Made by a program: the position numbers and the translations under genes. Positions 5,862 through 12,272 of a stretch of DNA of 12,272 nucleotides are shown one piece after another. Origin of the DNA: Ruminococcus sp. CAG:403 (GTDB taxonomy: Bacteria > Bacillota > Clostridia > Oscillospirales > Ruminococcaceae); the NCBI GenBank assembly GCA_000437255.1, contig FR899103.1:114124-126395 (forward strand), read 5' to 3'. The notes below the pieces were generated by a model. That model saw only the letters and a list, made by a program, of their open reading frames with translations, ran no database searches and had not been told where the DNA came from. Position 1 is the first letter of the stretch, and each line of letters begins with the position of its first letter.

Positions 5862-6308
5862 ATGCACGTACAAAATGCCATTCAATTTATTTTTCCCGGA
5901 ATTTCAGAAAATGAGCATACGGCAAGAGCGGTTGTATCTGCATTTTTGATTCAGATGGATCCAACCGTAGAGGAGCTGGCAGATATTCGAACAGCGGTGT
6001 CCGAAGCGGTCACCAACTGCATTGTACATGGATATCGCAATAGCAGCGGCAACGTCGAATTACATATTAAGCTGCTGGAGGGCAGGGAAGTCTATATTCG
6101 CATCAAAGACCGAGGCTGCGGCATTCCCAATGTGGAGCAGGCAATGGAACCGATGTTTACCACGGCACCGGAGGAAGAACGTGCCGGACTGGGCTTTGCT
6201 GTGATGCAAAGTTTTATGGATCATCTTTCCGTTCGCAGTACCGTCGGAAAGGGAACCACCGTTATTATGCGGAAAAAGTTGGGGCAATCAGCATGCCGGG
6301 CGTTGTAA
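5862..6308 (+). CDS. spoIIAB: Anti-sigma-F factor / serine kinase SpoIIAB
   Basis: This 148-aa GHKL-type ATPase holds sigma-F inactive and phosphorylates SpoIIAA, keeping sigma-F silent in the predivisional cell and mother cell. The ATP site is complete: N-box SEAVTNCIVHGY (Glu48, Asn52), G1 box DRGCGIP (83-89) and G2 box RAGLGFAVM (107-115). The length matches the family, whose B. subtilis member is about 146 aa. I start it at the ATG at 5862 with AGGAGG 7 nt upstream, not at the GTG at 5856, which sits against the same ribosome site. The last codons overlap sigF by 16 nt, so translation of the two is coupled. The residue after the G1 Gly is Cys86, a small difference from many homologues and not obviously harmful. 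Confidence 0.93.
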   Translation: MHVQNAIQFIFPGISENEHTARAVVSAFLIQMDPTVEELADIRTAVSEAVTNCIVHGYRNSSGNVELHIKLLEGREVYIRIKDRGCGIPNVEQAMEPMFTTAPEEERAGLGFAVMQSFMDHLSVRSTVGKGTTVIMRKKLGQSACRAL

Positions 6309-6952
6309 ATCCGCCTTTGGCAGAGGAAAATTTAGGACTGGTGCATCACTGTGCCAATCGTTTTCGAGGACGTGGCATTGAATATGAAGAGCTGTATTCC
6401 GCTGGTTGTGTTGGACTGCTCAAGGCAGTCAAAGCGTTTGACCGGGAGCGAGGGGTACAGTTTTCGACCTATGCCGTGCCAGTGATTCTCGGAGAGATCA
6501 AGCGCTTGTTTCGGGACGGCGGAACGGTAAAAGTCAGTCGTGGCTTGCAGGAATGTGCCAGAAAGTTGCAGCAGCATCGGGAACGCTTTCAGCAGCAGTA
6601 TGGCAGGGAGCCGACTTTAACAGAGCTTTGTAAGGAGACAGGAATTGCACAGGAAGATGCTGCACAGGCACTTTGCGTGACGCAGCCCGTGCTTTCCTTG
6701 ACCAGCGGTGGAGAGGATGAAGCACCGCTGGAAATTCCAGTAGAGGCACCTGACGAGGAAATCAGTGACATTCTGGCGTTGCGGCAGCTGATGGCAGCGC
6801 TGGATCCAAAAGACCGCATGCTGCTGGAACTGCGTTATTTTCATAATTTAACGCAAACGAAAACGGCGAAACTGCTGGATATGTCTCAGGTGCAGGTATC
6901 CAGGCGAGAAAAAAAGCTCCTCACGCAAATGCGGGAGGAGCTGCTGCAATAG
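6293..6952 (+). CDS. sigF: RNA polymerase sporulation sigma factor SigF
   Basis: SigF directs early forespore transcription. The 219-aa product has region 2 (EYEELYSAGCVGLLKAVKAF and FSTYAVPVILGEIKRLFRD, about 30-74), the TVKVSR motif (78-83), a region 3 helix-turn-helix (about 107-130, PTLTELCKETGIAQEDAAQA), and region 4 (about 165-212) with SQVQVSR as DNA-recognition helix. The SQVQVSR..KK pattern closely matches SigF/SigG/SigB-group factors. Compared with B. subtilis SigF, about 30 N-terminal residues ahead of the NLGLVHHCANRF helix are missing. No in-frame start codon is available upstream within the overlapping spoIIAB region. A weak GGGG (6281-6284) 8 nt upstream and overlap with spoIIAB suggest coupled translation. 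The 3' end converges on the ACP gene with an 8-nt gap and contains that operon's terminator. Confidence 0.92.
   Translation: MPGVVNPPLAEENLGLVHHCANRFRGRGIEYEELYSAGCVGLLKAVKAFDRERGVQFSTYAVPVILGEIKRLFRDGGTVKVSRGLQECARKLQQHRERFQQQYGREPTLTELCKETGIAQEDAAQALCVTQPVLSLTSGGEDEAPLEIPVEAPDEEISDILALRQLMAALDPKDRMLLELRYFHNLTQTKTAKLLDMSQVQVSRREKKLLTQMREELLQ
6909..6942 (-). terminator. Terminator of the MBOAT-FkbH-ACP operon inside sigF
   Basis: Read on the minus strand, AGCTCCTC (6942-6935) pairs with GAGGAGCT (6922-6915) around a 12-nt loop. The loop can add an inner GCA/TGC-type stem (GCG with CGC), and seven Ts (6915-6909) follow. The hairpin begins 18 nt after the ACP stop codon. It lies entirely within the last coding codons of sigF. 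On the plus strand the same hairpin lacks a T tract, so it should not stop sigF mRNA. Confidence 0.8.
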
Positions 6953-6960
6953 GCTGGAGC

Positions 6961-7233
6961 TTAACGGAAGAAACCACGCTTTTTCTTTTTCGGCTTTGCA
7001 CGGGCAATGATGATGTCCACCATTTCTCCGACATTTTTCATGCCGGATACTTCCCGCATCTGAAAGCGCATATTGAATTCTTTTTCAACGGCTTCGATCA
7101 GGTTGATGTGTTCGAGGCTGTCCCAGTCTTCAATGTCGTTGGCGGTGGTTTGATCGTTGATGACGATGGAATTGTCGTCAAAAACGTCCCGGAATACGTT
7201 GGTCAAAGCGTCTAATACTTCTGCATGTGTCAT
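6961..7233 (-). CDS. Acyl carrier protein with basic C-terminal tail
   Basis: This 90-aa protein is a small four-helix acyl carrier. It carries an acyl group as a thioester on a phosphopantetheine arm attached to Ser39 in the IEDWDSLEHINLI motif, the standard DSL site. Helix 2 (LEHINLIEAVEKEF) and the C-terminal VGEMVDIIIARA helix are normal. The tail PKKKKRGFFR (81-90) is unusually basic and aromatic for an ACP. The ATG at 7233 overlaps the FkbH stop by 4 nt (ATGA), so the two are translationally coupled, with AAAAGGAG upstream. Lying beside an FkbH enzyme and away from fatty-acid genes, it is probably a dedicated carrier for glyceryl-S-ACP, in the role DltC plays for D-alanine, rather than the housekeeping AcpP. 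No phosphopantetheinyl transferase is in the window. Confidence 0.93.
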   Translation of the reverse strand: MTHAEVLDALTNVFRDVFDDNSIVINDQTTANDIEDWDSLEHINLIEAVEKEFNMRFQMREVSGMKNVGEMVDIIIARAKPKKKKRGFFR

Positions 7234-9029
7234 AATGCTGCGATCTCCTTTTCGTTGACTTGAATGACGTGATTTTTGGGTTGATAGGAATCAATGGAAA
7301 GCGTCCAGGTACTGTCTCCGTTTTCAAAGGCTTCTGTCTGGGTGAATCCAAAGGAGCCATACAGATTCTGTACCATTGCGTTTTTCGCTGTTTTATAATA
7401 ATAGCCGATGATGGTATGAATGCCACGTGCCTGACATTGGGCAACCAGTTCGTCCAGCATGGCAAGTTCCATGTCGCGTTTCAATACCCGGCAGCTCATC
7501 AACCAGAGGTCGATGTGCAGGGTCTGCTCAATCTGTTCGCCGATGACAACGGAAACAATTCCATTATCGCCGAACTTATCCCGCAGACGACCGCAGAGAC
7601 GGATGTGATTGGGGCTTGCCGCAACGGCTTCCATATCGCTTTTGGTGTAGCGGCGAGTGGTCAGGTTAAACTGATTGCTCTTGTTGGTTAGCTGCACAAT
7701 GCGCTGCATGGAAATCGGGTCAAAATCCGTAATGGAAGCATGCATGTCCAAGCTGTGCAAATATTCGGTATAATCGGCGAAACTTTGCTGTAGCTGTGCA
7801 CGCTGTACGTTGGCACGATACATTTCGTTTCGGTTGGCATCATCCTTAGAAAGCGTGGTAACTTCAAAATAACCGCTGCGATCCAGTACCATCAGGCATT
7901 CTTCTACGCTGTCAAATTCCGGTACGGCAATGCCTGCAATTTGTCCGGATACGATGGCACGTTCTGCCGGGTTGTCGTCAACAAAGACAAAACTTTCCGG
8001 AAGCAGATTGAGCGTCTGGGCAGTTTTGAGAATGTTCTGATCTTTGCTGTCCCAGTTCGCCTGGATGCAGACAAAATCATCTGGCTTTAAAACGCCGTTG
8101 GGATGATTCAGTCCCAGCAGGGCATTTTCCGGTTCATTTTTGGAGCAGACTGTGAGCAGAACGCCAAGCTTTTTTTGTTCCTTCAGATAGCGCTGCAATT
8201 CATCGTAAGCCTGTCCCATGGAGGTTTCCTGTCCGATTTCAATGCCTTCCTGTCCATCGTCTCCAATGACGCCGCCCCAAAGGGTATTGTCCAGATCCAG
8301 TGCCAGCACCTTTTTATTACGGCCGAAAATGGATTGAATGATGCGGTTTAAGCTAAATGCAAAATCCGGAATGGCAGGTACGCAAAGTGCATACTTGTAA
8401 AGATACCAGTAAGAGGGATCGGACCAGGCATCCAGTCCATAGCAGGCGGACAGGTAATTGATATCATGAATATAAAAATCTGTGTGGGACTGTGCATATT
8501 CGTAGAATTTGCAGTTGAGCCGGGTGATGAAGTTGACTGTTCCATGCGGATTGGATGCTTCACTGTTTCCCAACAAGCGGAACAATGGCAGCTCAAAGTT
8601 GTTTTGAATGATGGGGCAATGGTAAACCGATTGAATCCGCTCCCACATTTGCGTAAAATGCTGGAATTGCTGTTCCAGTGCTGCATCGACTTCTTCCTTG
8701 GAGGCAGAAAGATCTTTTGGAAATGCCGTGATGTTGCGGGTTGTTGTGTGGATGAAGATTAAGTCTGGTGCAAAGGCTTCCAGTTCTGGATTGGGGAACA
8801 TGGCATCCTGCCAGTACTGTGCATATTCGGATTGATAGAATTTCGGCGCAATGCCCATATTCAGCAGAAACAGCTCCAAAATGGAGACAATGTCGTTGGT
8901 TGTGGAACCGCCCAGTACCGCAATCCGCTTTTCAAAGCGTGTGGTGCCATCTGCAAGCAGGGCTTTTTTGATTTTCTTTCGATTTTTTAAAATCCATGCA
9001 GCATCGAATGGGTATTGCAATTCTTGCAT
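7230..9029 (-). CDS. FkbH-like HAD-IIIC glyceryltransferase/phosphatase
   Basis: FkbH enzymes take the phosphoglyceryl group from 1,3-bisphosphoglycerate, remove the phosphate and load D-glycerate onto an ACP. This 599-aa version has three parts. Residues ~35-200 are an SGNH-like N-terminal domain with LGGSTTND (39-46). Residues ~238-375 are the HAD domain, with motif I DLDNTLWGG (nucleophile Asp245, Asp247), motif II CSKNEP (Ser296), Lys329 and motif IV VDDNPAER (350-357). Residues ~430-565 are a GNAT-like transferase domain (NKSNQFNLTTRRYT, then SVVIGE, then WLMSCRVLKRDME). The ATG at 9029 lies 9 nt after AAGGAGG. The gene starts 16 nt after the DHHW gene and overlaps the ACP gene by 4 nt. 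It is cytoplasmic, with no signal peptide. The precise acyl product is inferred from the family and was not shown for this protein. Confidence 0.93.
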   Translation of the reverse strand: MQELQYPFDAAWILKNRKKIKKALLADGTTRFEKRIAVLGGSTTNDIVSILELFLLNMGIAPKFYQSEYAQYWQDAMFPNPELEAFAPDLIFIHTTTRNITAFPKDLSASKEEVDAALEQQFQHFTQMWERIQSVYHCPIIQNNFELPLFRLLGNSEASNPHGTVNFITRLNCKFYEYAQSHTDFYIHDINYLSACYGLDAWSDPSYWYLYKYALCVPAIPDFAFSLNRIIQSIFGRNKKVLALDLDNTLWGGVIGDDGQEGIEIGQETSMGQAYDELQRYLKEQKKLGVLLTVCSKNEPENALLGLNHPNGVLKPDDFVCIQANWDSKDQNILKTAQTLNLLPESFVFVDDNPAERAIVSGQIAGIAVPEFDSVEECLMVLDRSGYFEVTTLSKDDANRNEMYRANVQRAQLQQSFADYTEYLHSLDMHASITDFDPISMQRIVQLTNKSNQFNLTTRRYTKSDMEAVAASPNHIRLCGRLRDKFGDNGIVSVVIGEQIEQTLHIDLWLMSCRVLKRDMELAMLDELVAQCQARGIHTIIGYYYKTAKNAMVQNLYGSFGFTQTEAFENGDSTWTLSIDSYQPKNHVIQVNEKEIAAL

Positions 9030-9045
9030 GAAGAAGAACCTCCTT

Positions 9046-10518
9046 TTATTGAGTCAGCAGTGTTTGCAGGCAGGTACGATTGCCGCCGGTTGCACTAAAT
9101 GTATTCATTGCAAACAGAACATCGGTTGCGCCAACCTGCTTGATGAAGGAAACGGCATTTAAATTAAAGTACCGCATGTCGATGACATAAATTTCCGAGA
9201 AGGAACTGGTGAGACAGGGAACCAGTGCGTTACCATAACTATCCTTGATGATGACCAGTTTCCGTTGGTTGGTGCAGTCTGTTTGAATCTTTGTGATCTT
9301 TTCGTCACCGCCCATGAAGACCAGATAGTAGCTAACCGGATCTACATTGTCCAGATTGATGAGCAGATCACCGGTATACTCACTGTTATAACTGGTATCG
9401 TAGTAATAGGTGGTGTAGTGATTTTTCGGAGTATAATAGGTAAAGTCCTCTGGATTATCTCGCAGGGTTGCACTGTTGGTAAAGGAGTACATGGTTCCTA
9501 CATAGTCGCTCTTTGTGGTAGCGGTATAGCCAGTTGACAAATCCGGGAACGGAACGTTTGCTGTTTTGGCGAATTCCTGTGCGGCATAATATGCACCCAG
9601 CGGTAGCCAGTGGTGGTCAGTACGTGCATAGATGTTTTCGCTGGTATGTGCTTCCAGTGCATGATACGCATCAACCGGTTTGACACCGGAAAGGTGCTTG
9701 TTGATGTTGTCGATATTATCGATTTCACTGCCAGTATAGCTGGCATAGCTGGACGGCAGATAGAAGGAAACCGCAGTCGGCGCCACCAGGGAGTAAACCT
9801 GTACCTTGCTGCCCAGCTGTTGCTGGAACTGGTTCAGGTAAGAGGCGTATTCGTCTCCATTGGTGAAGCTTCCGCCGTATACATTGATGGCACGCTTGTC
9901 CACCAGAATGATGCCGTCTCCGATTTCAACCGGCGGGGTATCCGGTTCTGCCTGGGTTGTGGTGGTAATGGCTGGTGTGCTGCCGTTTGGAACCTCTGTA
10001 CCTGCGGCGGCAGCATCTGTTGTCGCTGGATCCGAATCAGATTGCGTATTTTGCCCATTTGATTTGACAGCGGCAATATCCCCAAAAAAGACAGCCGTAT
10101 CATCGCTCTGTTTGCCGGCATGGCTTTTTAATGTGGCAATCATGCTTTTAAAGTTGCTTCGGCAGGGAACCGTATCATTATAGAAGGTCGAAATGCCTGC
10201 TGTATAGCTGCCGTCCAGGAAAGAGGACATGCTGAATTTCGGGAATTTTGCGAGTGCACGGTTTTCCTCTGCCGACATGGTCGGACGTTTTCCAACGAGT
10301 AGGAAAATGGAAAATCCAACTGTTAGCGCTCCCAGTACGCAGACTCGCATGGAGGCACCCATTTGAGATGCCAGTGCCAGTTTCTTTTTGCGGCTGTTTC
10401 GGGAAGTGGGACGTCTGGTGCCGGTTGCAGTCTGTTGTTTGGAGGCAGTAGGCTGCTTGGATGCCCCTCGTTCAGAATTGGTGGAGGAGTTGTTGGAAGA
10501 AAGAGAATCTTGCGGCAT
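9046..10518 (-). CDS. DHHW-family membrane-anchored SGNH-like protein (AlgJ/DltD-like partner)
   Basis: This 490-aa protein probably acts on the outer face of the membrane with the MBOAT partner. Residues 1-50 form a polar Ser/Thr/Asn/Gln-rich tail ending in RKKK, then one membrane segment (57-76, MRVCVLGALTVGFSIFLLVG) gives an N-in, C-out anchor. The ectodomain begins with MSAEENRALAKFPKF, normal for DHHW and AlgX/AlgJ-type proteins. The signature YARTDHHWLPLGAYYA carries DHHW at 301-304, and KDSYGNA (425-431) offers Ser427 as a candidate nucleophile, together resembling an SGNH/GDSL active site. Residues ~152-196 are a Ser/Thr/Ala/Pro-rich insertion. The ATG at 10518 has AAAGGAG upstream. 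In AlgX/AlgJ and DltD systems such proteins complete or assist acyl transfer from the MBOAT channel to a polymer. That role here is inferred. Confidence 0.9.
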   Translation of the reverse strand: MPQDSLSSNNSSTNSERGASKQPTASKQQTATGTRRPTSRNSRKKKLALASQMGASMRVCVLGALTVGFSIFLLVGKRPTMSAEENRALAKFPKFSMSSFLDGSYTAGISTFYNDTVPCRSNFKSMIATLKSHAGKQSDDTAVFFGDIAAVKSNGQNTQSDSDPATTDAAAAGTEVPNGSTPAITTTTQAEPDTPPVEIGDGIILVDKRAINVYGGSFTNGDEYASYLNQFQQQLGSKVQVYSLVAPTAVSFYLPSSYASYTGSEIDNIDNINKHLSGVKPVDAYHALEAHTSENIYARTDHHWLPLGAYYAAQEFAKTANVPFPDLSTGYTATTKSDYVGTMYSFTNSATLRDNPEDFTYYTPKNHYTTYYYDTSYNSEYTGDLLINLDNVDPVSYYLVFMGGDEKITKIQTDCTNQRKLVIIKDSYGNALVPCLTSSFSEIYVIDMRYFNLNAVSFIKQVGATDVLFAMNTFSATGGNRTCLQTLLTQ

Positions 10519-10564
10519 GTTGTTGTAAAGCTCCTTTCCGCATGTGGTTTAGAAGGTTGTTTTG

Positions 10565-11968
10565 TTAGAATCGTAAGTAGAGAAATGGTTTGTTGGTTGC
10601 ATCAACCAGCAGAATGCTGCTGATGATCAGCAATGCCACACAGCAGAGCGTTCCGGCAAAGGAAAGTGTGATGTGCATGGCAGGGCTTTTCTGCATCATT
10701 GCTTTTGGAATCTTTAGGAGTGGGAAGCAGCAGATCAATGCTAAGAGAATCAGGAAAACATTGTTTTGGAAAGAGGTGGTAACAATGGCATTGGAGAAGC
10801 CGTTTCCACCGAATCCAAAGAGCGTTTTCAGGAAAATGCCGAGCTTTTTCGTATCCTCAAAATAAAAGATGCCAAATCCAACGATGATGACCAATTTGTT
10901 GTATAGGTGCCGCAGAACAATTGGGATGGAACGCATCCGCTTTTTGCCCATCAGCTGTTCAAAGAGCACGAAACAGCCATAATACAGTCCCCAAATGATG
11001 TAGTTCCAGCTTGCGCCGTGCCATAAGCCGGTGCAGAACCATACCAGAAACAGTCCGCCGTATTTTCTGCGTTTGCCGAAAATCGGAATGTACAGCACAT
11101 AGTCCCGGAAGAAGGTACCAAGAGAAATATGCCAGCGCTGCCAGAACTCTGTAATATCCTTACAGAGGAATGGATGCCGGAAGTTTTCATCAAAATGGAA
11201 TCCAAATACACGGCCGATTCCGATTGCCATATCGGAATAACCGGAAAAGTCAAAGTAAATTTGCATGGAGTACAAGATGACACCGTACCAAGCACCCAGT
11301 GTGGTTTGGTTGCCGATGACATCATTGCCGAGAAATTGTGTCACAATATCGCCTAGGTGATCGGAAAGAATGACCTTCTTGGACAGCCCAATGACAATCC
11401 GGGTGAATCCTTCGCTCAAATCGGTTGGTGTTACCGTACGGTTGCGCAGTTCATGTCCAATGGTGCTGTAGCGGACGATTGGCCCTGCTACAATGGTGGG
11501 GAAGAGGGAGAGAAACAACAGAAATTGCGGATAGCTTTTTTCTGGTTTGACCTTTCCCCAGTAGCAGTCGATGATATAAGAAAGTGCTCGGAATGTATAA
11601 AAACTGATGCCGATTGGCAGATGCATGTCCGGAATGGGAATATGAGAAGAGAAAACAGCATTTAAATTCTCAATTATAAAGCCAGTGTACTTAAAGACCA
11701 GCAGAAAGCCTAAATTAAAGATCAAACCGAATCCAAAAGCGATCTTTCCGATTGGTTGATCTGCATGGCGTTCCATGCCTTTTCCAATGGCAAAGTTTAT
11801 CACGGAACTGAGCAGCAGCAACCATAGAAAAACCGGTTCTCCCCATGCATAAAACAGGAGAGAAAAGAGAATTAATACCGTGTTTCGCGTTGCATTTTTG
11901 GTTGCAAAATAGCTGATGAAACAAATGGGGAAGAAAAGATACAAGAAAAATAGATTTGAAAATACCAT
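10565..11968 (-). CDS. MBOAT-family membrane O-acyltransferase (AlgI/DltB-like)
   Basis: This 467-aa multi-pass protein transfers acyl groups across or at the cytoplasmic membrane to an extracellular acceptor. Typical features are MVFSNLFFLYLFFP at the N-terminus, LLFYAWGEP (37-45), PIGISFYTF (118-126), the AGPIVRY segment (161-167), DFSGYSDMAIGIGR (240-253), FWQRWHISLGTFFRDY (275-290) and the invariant His in WHGASW (His317). About ten to eleven membrane helices are expected, and the FLYLRF ending is common in AlgI-like proteins. I start it at the ATG at 11968, with GAGG 7 nt upstream and the usual MVFS beginning; an in-frame ATG at 12007 has no ribosome site and adds a polar extension. It is the first gene of the operon, 46 nt before the DHHW gene. 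AlgI members mostly use acetyl groups and DltB uses D-alanyl-ACP. The linked FkbH and ACP suggest a glyceryl donor here. Confidence 0.95.
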   Translation of the reverse strand: MVFSNLFFLYLFFPICFISYFATKNATRNTVLILFSLLFYAWGEPVFLWLLLLSSVINFAIGKGMERHADQPIGKIAFGFGLIFNLGFLLVFKYTGFIIENLNAVFSSHIPIPDMHLPIGISFYTFRALSYIIDCYWGKVKPEKSYPQFLLFLSLFPTIVAGPIVRYSTIGHELRNRTVTPTDLSEGFTRIVIGLSKKVILSDHLGDIVTQFLGNDVIGNQTTLGAWYGVILYSMQIYFDFSGYSDMAIGIGRVFGFHFDENFRHPFLCKDITEFWQRWHISLGTFFRDYVLYIPIFGKRRKYGGLFLVWFCTGLWHGASWNYIIWGLYYGCFVLFEQLMGKKRMRSIPIVLRHLYNKLVIIVGFGIFYFEDTKKLGIFLKTLFGFGGNGFSNAIVTTSFQNNVFLILLALICCFPLLKIPKAMMQKSPAMHITLSFAGTLCCVALLIISSILLVDATNKPFLYLRF

Positions 11969-12197
11969 GGTACTGCCTCGTTCTGTTGTGTATTGTAAAT
12001 CATGCATACCATTTTACTGGAACATTCTTTTTCAGCAGGCACTTTTTACCGAAAAAAGGCCAGTAAAAAGGAAACTTGCGCTCGAAAAAAAGAGCATGAT
12101 TTTTTGAAAATTAAAAAATATAATAAAAGAAAAAAGTAAAAATAATTGCGTTGCATGCAGCTTCTGTTTTGGAAACATTTCTTGCAGCGCCATACTC
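11969..12197 (-). other. Long AT-rich leader of the MBOAT operon with competing hairpins
   Basis: About 220 nt separate the predicted start site (~12191) from the MBOAT ATG. No gene is seen here. The leader has a pyrimidine/U-rich stretch (about 12100-12145 read on the minus strand). It also has three related segments: CTTTTTACTGG (12070-12060), GGTAAAAAG (12050-12042) and CCAGTAAAA (12020-12012). The first can pair with the second (8 bp plus wobble) or with the third (9 bp), but not both. Neither hairpin is followed by a U tract, and I recognise no known riboswitch class. Confidence 0.45.
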
Positions 12198-12226
12198 ATT
12201 ATACAACAAACCTAATGATGTTGCAA
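12198..12226 (-). promoter_or_regulatory. Sigma-A-type promoter of the MBOAT-DHHW-FkbH-ACP operon
   Basis: On the minus strand, TTGCAA (12226-12221) and a perfect TATAAT (12203-12198) are 17 nt apart, with a predicted start near 12191. It is the best promoter-like match upstream of the MBOAT gene. A weaker TACAAT further upstream lacks a good -35. Confidence 0.78.
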
Positions 12227-12251
12227 TAGCATTGTATCATTTTCAAGCGCC

Positions 12252-12272
12252 AAAAAAAGGCGGCAAATTGCC
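12252..12272 (-). terminator. Probable terminator cut by the window edge
   Basis: Read on the minus strand from the window end, GGCAATTTGCCGCC is followed by seven Ts (12258-12252). The visible GGCA/TGCC arms would extend to a 7-bp stem if GGC lies just beyond base 12272. It would end a minus-strand gene located outside the window and separate it from the MBOAT operon. Confidence 0.4.

Noticed and set aside
5539..6952. RsbV-RsbW-SigB general stress module instead of SpoIIAA-SpoIIAB-SigF
   Set aside because: The two are related, but gene order, sizes, the SigF-like region 4 (SQVQVSR) and the Spo0A/sigma-H-like upstream region favour the sporulation module. No other rsb genes are nearby.
11969..12007. 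Longer MBOAT start at the ATG at 12007
   Set aside because: It has no ribosome binding site and adds a polar, non-membrane extension (MHDLQYTTERGST) absent from the usual MVFS start of the family.

Overview
The window looks like chromosomal DNA of a spore-forming, low-to-mid GC Bacillota, most likely class Clostridia (Oscillospiraceae/Ruminococcaceae-like). The reasons are a complete spoIIAA-spoIIAB-sigF module, strong AGGAGG-type ribosome binding sites, sigma-A-like promoters, a YtrA-type GntR/ABC operon, and a DHHW/MBOAT pair of the kind seen in Firmicutes. The genus is inferred, not proven. I see no mobile element, CRISPR array, tRNA or rRNA.

Layout. (1) Bases 2-100 are the C-terminal end of endonuclease IV (nfo, +), facing a perfect bidirectional terminator at 133-181. 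(2) Bases 195-2882 are a compact minus-strand operon, nadA - mnmA - HAD phosphatase, with 1-2 nt gaps and a textbook promoter at 2953-2981. (3) Bases 3181-5407 are a plus-strand operon of a short YtrA-like GntR regulator, an ABC ATPase with an unusual Pro/Gln/Tyr-rich tail, and a six-helix permease. It has its own promoter, a palindromic operator and a terminator. (4) Bases 5466-6952 are the sporulation module spoIIAA-spoIIAB-sigF, with a candidate Spo0A box and a sigma-H-like or long-spacer promoter upstream. (5) Bases 6961-12226 are a minus-strand operon, MBOAT O-acyltransferase - DHHW/SGNH protein - FkbH-like glyceryltransferase/phosphatase - acyl carrier protein. It starts from a strong promoter with a leader of about 220 nt and ends at a terminator lying inside the 3' coding end of sigF.

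How the genes work together. The most interesting block is (5). Its parts match, role for role, the DltABCD system that adds D-alanine to teichoic acids: a loader (FkbH in place of DltA), a carrier (ACP in place of DltC), a membrane acyltransferase (MBOAT in place of DltB) and an extracytoplasmic SGNH-type partner (DHHW in place of DltD). FkbH enzymes are known to build glyceryl-S-ACP from 1,3-bisphosphoglycerate, and no polyketide or nonribosomal peptide gene is present. I therefore infer that the cassette puts a glyceryl (or derived) acyl group on a cell-surface polymer. I cannot check whether this has been described before.

The other blocks are housekeeping or conserved: NAD biosynthesis and tRNA thiolation, a GntR-controlled transporter that may respond to envelope stress, and the forespore sigma switch. 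Local oddities include a SigF lacking its usual N-terminal segment, a non-canonical ABC ATPase, and an ACP with a strongly basic C-terminal tail.
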